Source of the DNA: B73-G16 sp964611295
GTDB lineage: Bacteria > Desulfobacterota > B13-G15
Reading direction: 5' to 3'
Length of the DNA: 64,000 bases
Assembly: GCA_964611295.1 (NCBI GenBank)
Contig: CAZSWV010000006.1
Location: 1-64,000, forward strand
Shown here: piece by piece, positions 24,875-33,608 of the stretch
Layout: every line of letters starts with the position of its first letter
Numbering within the stretch: the stretch's first letter is position 1
Program-made: the position numbers and the translations under genes
Notes under the pieces: generated by a model
Database searches by the model: none
What the model saw: the letters and a program-made list of their open reading frames with translations, nothing else
What the model was told of the DNA's origin: nothing

Positions 24875-26621
24875 GTTTATACATCCGGGGCTTTGTTACC
24901 TAGTTGGGTCCTTCGTCATCCCCTTTTTAAAGGGAAGGGCGAAGAAGGCCTTTTTGGCCTTATTTCCGCTTTTTGTGATCGGAATAGTAGCCCTTTTACG
25001 TGAAGGGGAGTATTGGCAAGGACAGTGGCTTGGTGTTCGATTGGTCCTCGGACACGTGGATAGGCTAAGCTTGTGTTTCCTCTGGGTATTCTCCATAATG
25101 GCCTTTTTAGGAGCCTTATACGGCCTCCATAGGAGCGAGGATGGCCACCACATAGCGGCGTGGTGGTATGTGGGTAGCTCTATGGGGGTGGTGCTGGCGG
25201 GCGACTATCTCACCCTTTTTACCTTTTGGGAACTTATGGCGTGTTCTTCCGTCTTTCTGGTTTGGTACAGGCGTCGTCCAGAGTCCGTAAGGGCCGGTTT
25301 TAGGTACTTGTTAGTCCATGTGTTTGGAGGGCTCTGCTTATTTTTGGGGGTGGTATTAAGGTATTGGGAACAAGGGAATTTCCTCTTTGGACCTATCACA
25401 GAGGAGGCAGCTGGCCTTGCGGAGTATTTGATACTTACGGGCTTTGCCCTGAACGCTGCTGTAATTCCCCTTCATGCATGGCTTCCTGATGCCTATCCCG
25501 AGGCTACAGTGGAAGGGGCAGTCTTTATGTCGGCCTACACTACTAAAACGGCCGTTTACGTTTTGGCAAGGGCCTTTTCCGGTTTTGAGGTGTTGGCGCT
25601 GCTTGGAACCCTTATGACGGTCTACGGGGTCTTTTTTGCCCTTATTGAAAACGACATGAGGCGCGTTCTTGCATATCACATCATAAGCCAAGTGGGCTAC
25701 ATGGTGGCAGGGGTTGGTATCGGGACGGCCATGACGGTAAACGGAGCTGTAAGCCATGCTTTCGCCCATATCATCTACAAGGGGCTCCTCTTCATGGGTG
25801 CAGGGACTGTGCTTTACAGGGTAGGCAACTGTAAACTGTCAGAACTCGGGGGGCTTTGGCGTTTTATGCCTTGGACCATGCTCTTTTACGTAATAGGTGC
25901 AGTTTCCATCAGTGGGTTCCCGCTTTTCAGCGGGTTCGTCTCCAAGAACATGACTGTATCTGGGGCCTTTGAGGCAGGAAGGCCGGTTTTAGGTATGCTC
26001 ATGGAGCTTGCCGCCATAGGCACCTTCCTCTCCGTAGGGCTAAAGGTCACAGCCTTTGCCTTTTTTGGCCAGGGCCAAAAGGAGGCAGAAGAAGCACCAT
26101 GGAACATGTTGTTGGCCATGGCTTTGGCCTCCTTTATATGCCTGTTCATAGGCATTTACCCTAAAGTTCTTTATCGGATCTTGCCCTTTGAAGTGCACTA
26201 CCATCCTTATGAACCTAAGAAGGTAATAGAGGTCCTTGAGCTTTTAGGGTTTTCAGGGCTTTTGTTCTTCCTAATAAAGGAGAAGCTCAAGCCTGAACCC
26301 AAGGTGAACCTCGATATGGACGTATCCTATCGCTTGGGGGCCAAGTGGTTTATGGCCTTCGATAGAAAGGTCATAGCCTTCCTGGACATGCTTTGGGGGG
26401 AGTTGTGGAGGTGGTTGGGTCTTAAAGGTCTTTATGGAGGTGCACAAGGGGCTAACTGGTTTGACCAAAAGGGCATTGATGGCGTTGTGGACGGAACGGC
26501 TTACGGTGTACGTGGGATTGGATTACGGGTAAGGGGATTGCAAGTCGGTAGCATCCAAGCGTACATAGGCATGTCCTTGGCTTTAGTGCTTTTGATATTC
26601 AGCCTCTTTGTCCTGAGGTAG
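24861..26621 (+). CDS. nuoL: NuoL-like antiporter subunit with C-terminal lateral helix
   Basis: The 586-residue protein has the antiporter core, with TFWELMACSSVFLV (TM5 Glu), HAWLPDAYPEATVEGAVFMSAYTTKTAVY and the later LIENDMRRVLAYHIISQVGYM. A C-terminal extension of about 150 residues includes an amphipathic stretch and ends in VRGLQVGSIQAYIGMSLALV, resembling the end of NuoL where the lateral helix and last membrane segment lie. It is best called NuoL-like, though parts of the core resemble MrpD, as annotated in some anaerobes. Confidence 0.82.
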   Translation: MGSGEFIHPGLCYLVGSFVIPFLKGRAKKAFLALFPLFVIGIVALLREGEYWQGQWLGVRLVLGHVDRLSLCFLWVFSIMAFLGALYGLHRSEDGHHIAAWWYVGSSMGVVLAGDYLTLFTFWELMACSSVFLVWYRRRPESVRAGFRYLLVHVFGGLCLFLGVVLRYWEQGNFLFGPITEEAAGLAEYLILTGFALNAAVIPLHAWLPDAYPEATVEGAVFMSAYTTKTAVYVLARAFSGFEVLALLGTLMTVYGVFFALIENDMRRVLAYHIISQVGYMVAGVGIGTAMTVNGAVSHAFAHIIYKGLLFMGAGTVLYRVGNCKLSELGGLWRFMPWTMLFYVIGAVSISGFPLFSGFVSKNMTVSGAFEAGRPVLGMLMELAAIGTFLSVGLKVTAFAFFGQGQKEAEEAPWNMLLAMALASFICLFIGIYPKVLYRILPFEVHYHPYEPKKVIEVLELLGFSGLLFFLIKEKLKPEPKVNLDMDVSYRLGAKWFMAFDRKVIAFLDMLWGELWRWLGLKGLYGGAQGANWFDQKGIDGVVDGTAYGVRGIGLRVRGLQVGSIQAYIGMSLALVLLIFSLFVLR

Positions 26622-26626
26622 GGACT

Positions 26627-28102
26627 ATGGGCCTTTTTGCTAACGAATTGCCCTATGGGGTTTTGTCATGGACCATATTCCTGCCCTTGGGGGGGGCTTT
26701 CTTGATCCTTCTGTTTTCAAGCGACAGGATGGCCAGATGGATCGCCTTGGTGTTTACATTGATTGACTTCTGTTTGGCCCTACCCCTTTGGTATAGGTTT
26801 GATCCCTCAAAGATAGGGTTTCAGTTCGTTGAGATAAGGGAATGGTTACCTATTTTGGGATTGAGATATGCAGTAGGTGTCGACGGGATAAGTATGCCCT
26901 TGGTGCTACTTACGGCCCTTTTGAGCCCTATTTGTGTCCTTTGCTCATGGCATCAGATAGAACATCGTGTAAGGAGCTTTATGTTCTGCTTGCTCCTCAT
27001 GGAGACTTCGATGATCGGGGTATTTTCGGCCCTGGATTTCGTGCTCTTTTACCTCTTTTGGGAGGGAATGCTCATCCCCATGTACTTGCTTATAGCCGTA
27101 TGGGGTGGACCGAGGAGGGATTATGCCTCGCTTAAGTTTTTCATCTACACCCTGGTAGGGAGCGTCTTTCTGCTCCTAGGTATCATAGCCCTTTACTTCA
27201 AGCAGGGTACTTTTTTCATCCCCGAAGTGCTTTTCCGTCCATACGAGGAAAGGTTTCAGCTTTTAGTATTTTTGGCCTTTGCCACTGCCTTTGCCATAAA
27301 GGTCCCCATGTTTCCCTTCCACACCTGGCTTCCTGCAGCCCACGTGGAGGCCCCTACAGCTGGGAGCGTATTTTTGGCCAGTATCCTCCTGAAGATGGGA
27401 AGCTATGGCTTCCTTAGGTTCTGTTTAGGTATAACCCCAAAGGCCTCTTTGACGATGGCCCCCTGGATTTTAATGCTTTCGATAATCGCCATAATATATG
27501 CGGGTTTCCTCTGCCTTGGCCAAGAGGACATGAAGCGCCTTATCGCGTATTCAAGCGTTTCTCACATGGGTTTTGTCACCTTAGGCATCTTTACCTTTAC
27601 CCTATGGGGCCTAAAGGGGGCAATGCTCCAGATGTTAAATCACGGGGTTACAACAGGTGCCCTGTTCCTTTGCGTAGGGATCCTTTACGAAAGGACCCAT
27701 TCGAGGTTGATATCCGACAACTCCGGTCTAGGAAAAGTAATGCCCCTTTTTGTCGCCTTTTTCGGGGTCTTTTGTTTCAGCTCCTTTGCCTTTCCTGGAA
27801 CCAACAATTTCGTAGGTGAGCTGTTCGTATTATTGGGTGCCTTTGAGAAGGACAAAACCCTGGGGCTCTTCCTCTTGCCAGGACCTGTATTGGCTGCAGC
27901 TTACATGTTAAGGCTTTTGAAACGTACCGTATGGAAGGAGGGAGAGGTCAGTCCCCTTTGGGATTTAAATGCTAGAGAAGTCTTTTACCTTCTTCCCCTT
28001 CTAGTGGCTGTCCTCTGGGTGGGTTTTTGCCCAGGGAAATTGGTAGAGGTAATGGAACCGGCCCTTATGGAACTCCTCAAAAATGTGAAGTCAATGTCCT
28101 AG
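26627..28102 (+). CDS. nuoM: Complex I subunit NuoM
   Basis: A 491-residue antiporter-like subunit with YAVGVDGISMPLVLL, the TM5 glutamate in FYLFWEGMLIPMYLLI, the helix FPFHTWLPAAHVEAPTAGS and the loop CLGQEDMKRLIAYSSVSHMGF. The length and order (M after L) are canonical. It starts six bases after the NuoL-like gene. Confidence 0.94.
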   Translation: MGLFANELPYGVLSWTIFLPLGGAFLILLFSSDRMARWIALVFTLIDFCLALPLWYRFDPSKIGFQFVEIREWLPILGLRYAVGVDGISMPLVLLTALLSPICVLCSWHQIEHRVRSFMFCLLLMETSMIGVFSALDFVLFYLFWEGMLIPMYLLIAVWGGPRRDYASLKFFIYTLVGSVFLLLGIIALYFKQGTFFIPEVLFRPYEERFQLLVFLAFATAFAIKVPMFPFHTWLPAAHVEAPTAGSVFLASILLKMGSYGFLRFCLGITPKASLTMAPWILMLSIIAIIYAGFLCLGQEDMKRLIAYSSVSHMGFVTLGIFTFTLWGLKGAMLQMLNHGVTTGALFLCVGILYERTHSRLISDNSGLGKVMPLFVAFFGVFCFSSFAFPGTNNFVGELFVLLGAFEKDKTLGLFLLPGPVLAAAYMLRLLKRTVWKEGEVSPLWDLNAREVFYLLPLLVAVLWVGFCPGKLVEVMEPALMELLKNVKSMS

Positions 28103-28111
28103 GGGGAGGAA

Positions 28112-29500
28112 ATGTGGGTCCTTATGCCTGAATTTTTCCTTATAGGTTGCTTTACTTTTTACTTCGTCCTTTCCCTTTCAAGGGTCCCGTGGAGAATCCG
28201 CCCTTTATCCAAGGGTCTTGCCTTATTGGCCTTCTTCCTCACCCTTATTACCTTTGGCGAACAAGGGGAGTTTTTTTCAGGAGCCCTGAAAGTCGATACC
28301 TTTACCCAAGTCTTCAAGGCCATCTGTGCCTTTGGTTTCTTTTTGGTCTTTTGCCTTTTAAAACCTGAAGGAGAGGATCATGAGGAGGGTTATCTCCACG
28401 AACTTTATGGGTTTCTGACCTTAAGCCTTTTAGGGCTCATGGTCCTTGTCTCAGCCGAAGACCTTTTGTCCCTTTTCATCGCCCTCGAACTTTCTTCCTA
28501 CTGCTTATATGTGATCCTCCCTTTAAGGAAGGGTGGATATTTAGGGTCCGTTGAAGGGAGTTTGAAGTATGTGTTTTTCGGTGCCGTATGCTCTGCCCTT
28601 GCCCTTTACGGAATGGGATACCTCTATGCCTTAAGTGGTACTACTAAGCTCGGTGCCCTTGTTGTGGAAGGTGGGCTGTTTTCCTCTTTAGGGCTTTTGC
28701 TTTTTTCAGTGGCCTTCTTTTTCAAATTAAGTCTTTTCCCCTTCCACTTTTGGGCCCCTGACGTTTACCAAGGGGCTTCCAATTCCGTTGCGGCCTTTAT
28801 AGCCAGCGTGCCTAAGGTAGCAGCCCTAGCCGTGCTCTTGAAAATTATTGGGCTTTTCCCTCAGGAGTCAAAAGGTTTAAAAGATGCCCTGTGGGTCATA
28901 GCGGTCCTGTCCATGACCTTTGGCAACCTAGCTGCGCTGGTGCAAAAGGACTTGAAGAGGCTTATGGCCTACTCGGGAATAGCCCATGGAGGATACGTAG
29001 TCCTTGGTCTTTTGGAACCCGGAATTGAAGCCAAGGTAGCGGTATCCTTTTACGCCCTTGTGTACCTCTTGATGACCCTTGGGGTCTTCCTGGTGCTGGT
29101 GGGAGTTTCTGAAAAGGGAAAGGATGTGTTGATAGAGGACCTTTCGGGTCTTTACAGCCGTTCCCCGCTTTTTGCCTTTACCTTGGCGGTTTCAGCCTTC
29201 TCCCTCATAGGTATACCCCCTACTGGGGGCTTCATGGGCAAGTTGTTCTTATTCGTGGTAGCCTACAAAGCCGGCCACAAATTGCTGGTGTTAATCGCCC
29301 TCGTCAACACCGTTCTCTCCCTCTTTTATTACCTGAACATGGTGAGACTTGCATATTCCAAAGAGTCCCTGGGGCCCAGGAGTCCCCTTGTCCTTTCAAC
29401 CCTTGACAAGGTCCTCTGTTTAACGGTTAGCGGCCTTTTACTTCTCTTAGGGGTTTTCCCTTCTCCTTGGACGGACTTTCTTTATAAAGTGGCCGTATAA
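28112..29500 (+). CDS. nuoN: Complex I subunit NuoN
   Basis: A 462-residue antiporter-like subunit. FIALELSSYCLYVI carries the TM5 Glu. FPFHFWAPDVYQGASNSVAAFIA and ALVQKDLKRLMAYSGIAHGGYV are the two proton-path segments. It is the last gene of the operon and ends directly at a terminator, so no nuoE, nuoF or nuoG follows. Confidence 0.94.
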   Translation: MWVLMPEFFLIGCFTFYFVLSLSRVPWRIRPLSKGLALLAFFLTLITFGEQGEFFSGALKVDTFTQVFKAICAFGFFLVFCLLKPEGEDHEEGYLHELYGFLTLSLLGLMVLVSAEDLLSLFIALELSSYCLYVILPLRKGGYLGSVEGSLKYVFFGAVCSALALYGMGYLYALSGTTKLGALVVEGGLFSSLGLLLFSVAFFFKLSLFPFHFWAPDVYQGASNSVAAFIASVPKVAALAVLLKIIGLFPQESKGLKDALWVIAVLSMTFGNLAALVQKDLKRLMAYSGIAHGGYVVLGLLEPGIEAKVAVSFYALVYLLMTLGVFLVLVGVSEKGKDVLIEDLSGLYSRSPLFAFTLAVSAFSLIGIPPTGGFMGKLFLFVVAYKAGHKLLVLIALVNTVLSLFYYLNMVRLAYSKESLGPRSPLVLSTLDKVLCLTVSGLLLLLGVFPSPWTDFLYKVAV

Positions 29501-29533
29501 AAAAAGAGCGGGCCCTCACGACCCGCCCTTTTT
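29501..29533. terminator. Bidirectional terminator after nuoN and dctP
   Basis: A GCGGG/CCCGC stem (29508-29512 and 29522-29526) is extended by AAAAAG/CTTTTT arms around a single mismatch, with a 9-base loop. It separates the complex I operon from the converging TRAP operon. Confidence 0.88.
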
Positions 29534-29544
29534 GGTCTTTATCC

Positions 29545-30621
29545 CTATTCTGCCCGTATCTCTTTTGGACCTGTGACCGACTTTATGCCGAGTTCCTTTT
29601 GCCTGTCAAGCCAATATCTGGTCCTCTCCTTTATATAGGAAATCATCTCGTTCAATTTAGCCCGGCTATGACCCGCCTTTTCGAGTTCCTTAAGGTAGGC
29701 TTCTACCACTGGTTGGACTGCCTCCTGCCATTTCTTCATCTCGTCTTCAGTAAGGTTGATGAAGGTAACGCCCTTTTCCTTACCCGCCTTTAGCCCTTCG
29801 AAGTCCACGTCGTTCCATACCCTTGCGGCCTTTTCCCTGTACTCTTTGGAAAGTTCGTCAAAGACCTTCTGTACCTCTCCAGGAAGGCTTTCCCATGTCC
29901 TTTTGTTCATCACTACGTAAAAGGTATAGACGTCAGCCACACCATAACAAAGGGTGACGTACTTTGCCACTTCAGCAAGCCTAAAGGACTTCAAGGTCTC
30001 AATGGCCGTCATACTCCCTTCCACTACGCCCCTCGAGATGGCTTCATAGGTCTCCGGCATAGGTACAGGCTTAGGGACAGCCCCTAAGGCCTTTAGGATT
30101 TCACTGGTCCTACCTGTACCCCTTATGGTGAGGCCTTTTAAGTCCTCAAGCTTATATACCGGCTTCTTAGCCAAGATCAAGACCTGTGGCGGTTGGGTGT
30201 TAAGCCATAGGACCTTCGTGTCCTTCCATTCCTCAGGCTTGTAACGCTCGTAAAAATCGTTTACCACATGGGTGGAGACCCAAGCACTTGGGTAACCATG
30301 GGGCAAATCGGCAAGTTCAGTGATAGGGAAACGGCCCACAGTATAAGCCACATGTGAGAAACCTATATCGGCTATCCCTTGTACTACACCGTCGTAGACC
30401 TTTGTGGCAGAAAGGAGGGCTTCACCTCCATAGAAGTCTACTTTTACCGTTCCGTTTGTCCTCTTTTCCACATCGCGGCAGAACTCCTCAAGGAGCTTGG
30501 ACTGAGAGGCAGCTGTCGGGAAATAAGAGGCGAACTTCAACCTTATGACCTTCTGGCCAAAGGCAACCGTTGCCAAAAGGAATACGCCTACAAAAGCCAA
30601 CACCACCCTACCGTATCTCAT
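29545..30621 (-). CDS. dctP: TRAP transporter substrate-binding protein DctP (copy 1)
   Basis: Periplasmic receptor of a TRAP carboxylate transporter. The 358-residue precursor has a signal peptide ending near residue 22 (VAFG before QKV), then the DctP fold with DIGFSHVAYTVGRFP, LKGLTIRG and YEAISRGVVEGSM. The Arg in the LTIRG region is the usual carboxylate-binding residue. It is the last gene of the operon, after dctM. Residues of about 20-91 are almost identical to copy 2 at DNA level, while the rest has diverged. A different substrate preference from copy 2 is plausible. Confidence 0.93.
   Translation of the reverse strand: MRYGRVVLAFVGVFLLATVAFGQKVIRLKFASYFPTAASQSKLLEEFCRDVEKRTNGTVKVDFYGGEALLSATKVYDGVVQGIADIGFSHVAYTVGRFPITELADLPHGYPSAWVSTHVVNDFYERYKPEEWKDTKVLWLNTQPPQVLILAKKPVYKLEDLKGLTIRGTGRTSEILKALGAVPKPVPMPETYEAISRGVVEGSMTAIETLKSFRLAEVAKYVTLCYGVADVYTFYVVMNKRTWESLPGEVQKVFDELSKEYREKAARVWNDVDFEGLKAGKEKGVTFINLTEDEMKKWQEAVQPVVEAYLKELEKAGHSRAKLNEMISYIKERTRYWLDRQKELGIKSVTGPKEIRAE
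30348..30564. repeat. Near-identical 217-base tract shared with dctP copy 2
   Basis: Bases 30348-30564 match 33319-33535 (offset 2971) with one mismatch, at 30547 against 33518. Flanking sequence on the 3' side of the gene differs at roughly a quarter to a third of positions by eye. The sharp edges point to gene conversion between the paralogues. Confidence 0.85.
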
Positions 30622-30659
30622 TTCCCACCTCCTTTAAACAGGCGTTTGTCAAATATTAT

Positions 30660-31964
30660 TTACCACTTTGCAAACTTGGGCAACCATGTGGCTAGTTCTG
30701 GGAATAGGAAGACCAGAACTGTAGTGATTATGATCCCCATGCCTATGAGTACAGCTCCTTTGAAGATCTGGCCGAGGGGTACATCTGGAGCAAGTCCTTT
30801 GGCCACGTATACGTTTACACCCACAGGGGGGCTGATTATCCCGAACTGGGCTACTAAGACGATGAGGACCCCAAACCATATAGGGTCAAAGCCCAAGTTC
30901 GTCACAAGGGGATAGAATATGGGGACTGTTAAGACCACTAGCGCTAAGGAGTCTATGAAACATCCTGCGATGAGGTAGATGATGGTGATGATGATCATGA
31001 CGGTCCAGCGAGAGACCCCAAGGGAGTTTATCCAGTCCACCAGTTCGAAGGGGATCCTGGTAATGGCAAGGAAGTGACCGAAAACGGTAGCCCCAGCGAT
31101 TAGGAAAAGGACCATGGAGGCAGTTAAGACACCGTCGATAGTCGCTTCCCAAAAGGCCTTCCATGACAGGCTTCTCCTTAAGAGCCCTATTGCAATTGCA
31201 CCTACAGCTCCGATACTTCCTGCCTGCGAGGGTGTAAACCAACCGGCAAACAATCCGCCCAGTACCACAAGGAAGAGGACCAGTGCCTCCCACACCATGC
31301 CTATCGCCTTAAGTTTTTGCACAAAGGTGGTAGGAGGGCCTGCAGGTCCCCATTCTGGTTTAAGCGCGCATGCCACAAGGACTATGCCACCCATTATAGC
31401 AGCCATGATCAAACCGGGGATTATCCCCGAGATGAAAAGCTTCCCAATGGACTGCTCAGTCAGTATGCCGTAAACGATGAAGACCGTACTTGGTGGAATC
31501 ATTATGCCCAAGGTACCGCCTGCAGCGATACAGCCTGTAGCGAAGGAATCGTCGTAATGATAGCGTTTCATCTCAGGGTATGCGATCTTTCCTATCGTTG
31601 CAGCGCTTGCTGTTGCCGAGCCACAGATGGCCCCAAAACCAGCGCAGGCAGCAATTGTCGTCAACCCCAATCCCCCTCGCATCTGTCCAAATATGTCGTA
31701 AGAGGCCCTATACAACCTCTGGCTTATGCCCGAGGCAAAGGCGTAAGTCCCCATGAGGATAAAGGTGGTGATCACCGAAAGCGAGTAGGAGCTGAAGACG
31801 CTGAAGAAATCCCTCACAAGGAGTTTGGATCCTGCCCCAAAGCCTGACAGATACGAATAACCAAGCCAACCCATGAAGGCCATGGCAAAGCTTATAGGCA
31901 TCCTCAAGACGAACAGGAGGAGCATCAGACCTATTCCTATGATCCCCACCGTTACTGGTTCCAT
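30660..31964 (-). CDS. dctM: TRAP transporter large permease DctM
   Basis: The 434-residue protein has about 12 hydrophobic segments and is the ion-coupled permease of the TRAP system. Supporting segments are MPISFAMAFMGWLGY near the start, GGTLGIMIPPSTVFIVYG and the C-terminal LVAQFGIISPPVGVNVY. It follows dctQ by 23 bases and precedes dctP copy 1 by 38. Confidence 0.94.
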   Translation of the reverse strand: MEPVTVGIIGIGLMLLLFVLRMPISFAMAFMGWLGYSYLSGFGAGSKLLVRDFFSVFSSYSLSVITTFILMGTYAFASGISQRLYRASYDIFGQMRGGLGLTTIAACAGFGAICGSATASAATIGKIAYPEMKRYHYDDSFATGCIAAGGTLGIMIPPSTVFIVYGILTEQSIGKLFISGIIPGLIMAAIMGGIVLVACALKPEWGPAGPPTTFVQKLKAIGMVWEALVLFLVVLGGLFAGWFTPSQAGSIGAVGAIAIGLLRRSLSWKAFWEATIDGVLTASMVLFLIAGATVFGHFLAITRIPFELVDWINSLGVSRWTVMIIITIIYLIAGCFIDSLALVVLTVPIFYPLVTNLGFDPIWFGVLIVLVAQFGIISPPVGVNVYVAKGLAPDVPLGQIFKGAVLIGMGIIITTVLVFLFPELATWLPKFAKW

Positions 31965-31987
31965 GGCATGCCTCCTCTTACTTCCTT

Positions 31988-32458
31988 TTAACTCAAGGCG
32001 TGTCCTTTGAAGATGCCGATAAGGTGTTTGATCAACACCAAGACCAAGAGAAAAGCCGAAATTCCAAGTACATAAGCGAAGGGGAAAAGGGGCAAGTTAA
32101 TAGTCCCCGAGGTCTCCTTCACCTTCCTCAAAGACTCCCCGTAAAGTAGGCCTTCTACCGTTAGAATGCCAAATAAAAAGAGCGACAGTCCCGCAACGAA
32201 TACCATTACGGCTACTTTAGCCCACTTAGGCATCATGTCCACAAAGAACTCCACCTGCACATGTCTTCCCCTCAAAAAGACATGGGCCCCTGCAAGTCCT
32301 ATCACGAAAACCTGGCTAAGCATCACCAATTCATAAGATCCCACAACAGGTCTATTTAGGATCTTACTTCCGATGACGTCTGCAAAGGTGACCCCAACTA
32401 TGAAGATGGCTGCCCAACATGCGACTACTGTCCCTGCTTTCGCCATCCTTTCCACCAT
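31988..32458 (-). CDS. dctQ: TRAP transporter small permease DctQ
   Basis: The 156-residue four-helix membrane protein fits DctQ, the small partner of DctM. It has RGRHVQVEFFVDMMP between helices 2 and 3 and a C-terminal LLVLVLIKHLIG segment. It lies between dctP copy 2 and dctM in the usual P-Q-M order, with a stem-loop in the gap before it. Confidence 0.9.
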   Translation of the reverse strand: MVERMAKAGTVVACWAAIFIVGVTFADVIGSKILNRPVVGSYELVMLSQVFVIGLAGAHVFLRGRHVQVEFFVDMMPKWAKVAVMVFVAGLSLFLFGILTVEGLLYGESLRKVKETSGTINLPLFPFAYVLGISAFLLVLVLIKHLIGIFKGHALS

Positions 32459-32480
32459 CTTTTCCCCCTTAAGGAAAGGG

Positions 32481-32507
32481 AAGGGAGGAGGAAAAACCCC
32501 CTCCCTT
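32481..32507 (-). terminator. Stem-loop between dctP copy 2 and dctQ
   Basis: AAGGGAGG (32481-32488) pairs with CCTCCCTT (32500-32507) around an 11-base loop. No clear T-run follows on the minus strand, so partial termination or mRNA stabilisation that raises receptor over permease levels is more likely than full termination. Confidence 0.5.
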
Positions 32508-32515
32508 TAGTTCGA

Positions 32516-33595
32516 TTATTGGGCACGTATCTCCTTTGGTCCAGTTATGGACTTAATGCCCAATTCCTTCTGCTTTCCAAGCCAGTACTGGATCCTTTCC
32601 TTGATATAGGACACCATCTCGTTCAGTTTAGCGCGGCTGTGGCCTGCCTTTTCCAGTTCCTTTAAGTAAGCCTCCACTGTAGGTGCCACGGTCTCCTTCC
32701 AGCGCTTCATTTCGTCATCGGGCAGGTAGATGAAGGTCACACCTTTGGCCTTTCCAGCCTCCCAGCCTTCGAATTCTACGTCGTTCCATACCTTTGCGGC
32801 CTTCTCTTCGTATTCCTTGGCCAGGTCACCTATGACCTTTTGCACTTCTGCAGGTAGGCTGTCCCATACCTTCTTGTTCATGACCACATAGAAGGTATAT
32901 AGGTTCGTGGCCTCATAGCACATGGTCACGTACTTCGCCACTTCAGCCAGGCGGAAGGCCTTAAGCGTTTCCACCGGAGTCATACAACCCTCTACAACCC
33001 CGCGGGCCATGGCTTCATAGACCTCTGGCATGGGTACAGGCTTCGGTACTGCCCCTAGGGCCTTCAAGACCTCAGCTATCCTTCCAGGACCACGGACCGT
33101 CAGGCCTTTTATGTCCTCAAGCTTATAAACGGGTTTTTTGGCCAAGATCAATTCGTTTGGCGGAGAGGTGTTAAACCACAGAGGCTGCACGTCCTTCCAC
33201 TCCTCAGGTTTAAAACGCCTGTAAAAGTCATTGGCCACTCGACTTGCTACCCACGCGCTGGGATAACCGTGTGGTAGATCTAGGATCTCAGTAAGGGGGA
33301 AGCGACCCACTGTGTACTCCACATGTGAGAAACCTATATCGGCTATCCCTTGTACTACACCGTCGTAGACCTTTGTGGCAGAAAGGAGGGCTTCACCTCC
33401 ATAGAAGTCTACTTTTACCGTTCCGTTTGTCCTCTTTTCCACATCGCGGCAGAACTCCTCAAGGAGCTTGGACTGAGAGGCAGCTGTCGGGAAATAAGAG
33501 GCGAACTTCAACCTTATAACCTTCTGGCCAAAGGCCAAAGGTACTAAGGACCAAAAGGCTAAAAAAACCACTCCCACCACCTTCCACCTACCCAT
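32516..33595 (-). CDS. dctP: TRAP transporter substrate-binding protein DctP (copy 2)
   Basis: A 359-residue receptor with a signal peptide cut near residue 23 (LAFG before QKV) and the same fold as copy 1. The binding region reads IKGLTVRGPGR, and YEAMARGVVEGCM follows. It lies 13 bases after a benzoate-CoA-ligase homologue and before dctQ-dctM, so ligase, receptor and permease are one transcription unit. This suggests uptake of the acid that the ligase activates (inference). The first ~70 mature residues are nearly identical to copy 1. Confidence 0.93.
   Translation of the reverse strand: MGRWKVVGVVFLAFWSLVPLAFGQKVIRLKFASYFPTAASQSKLLEEFCRDVEKRTNGTVKVDFYGGEALLSATKVYDGVVQGIADIGFSHVEYTVGRFPLTEILDLPHGYPSAWVASRVANDFYRRFKPEEWKDVQPLWFNTSPPNELILAKKPVYKLEDIKGLTVRGPGRIAEVLKALGAVPKPVPMPEVYEAMARGVVEGCMTPVETLKAFRLAEVAKYVTMCYEATNLYTFYVVMNKKVWDSLPAEVQKVIGDLAKEYEEKAAKVWNDVEFEGWEAGKAKGVTFIYLPDDEMKRWKETVAPTVEAYLKELEKAGHSRAKLNEMVSYIKERIQYWLGKQKELGIKSITGPKEIRAQ
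33319..33535. repeat. Near-identical 217-base tract shared with dctP copy 1
   Basis: Partner of 30348-30564; see that entry. The tract encodes the end of the signal peptide and the first ~70 residues of the mature receptor. The same antisense reading frame appears in both copies only because the DNA is the same. Confidence 0.85.
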
Positions 33596-33608
33596 CCCTT
33601 CACCTCCC

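Noticed and set aside
30354..30548. A 64-residue plus-strand ORF that is identical to one at 33325-33519, at first sight a conserved small gene
   Set aside because: It is antisense to both dctP copies and identical only because the underlying DNA is a shared conversion tract.
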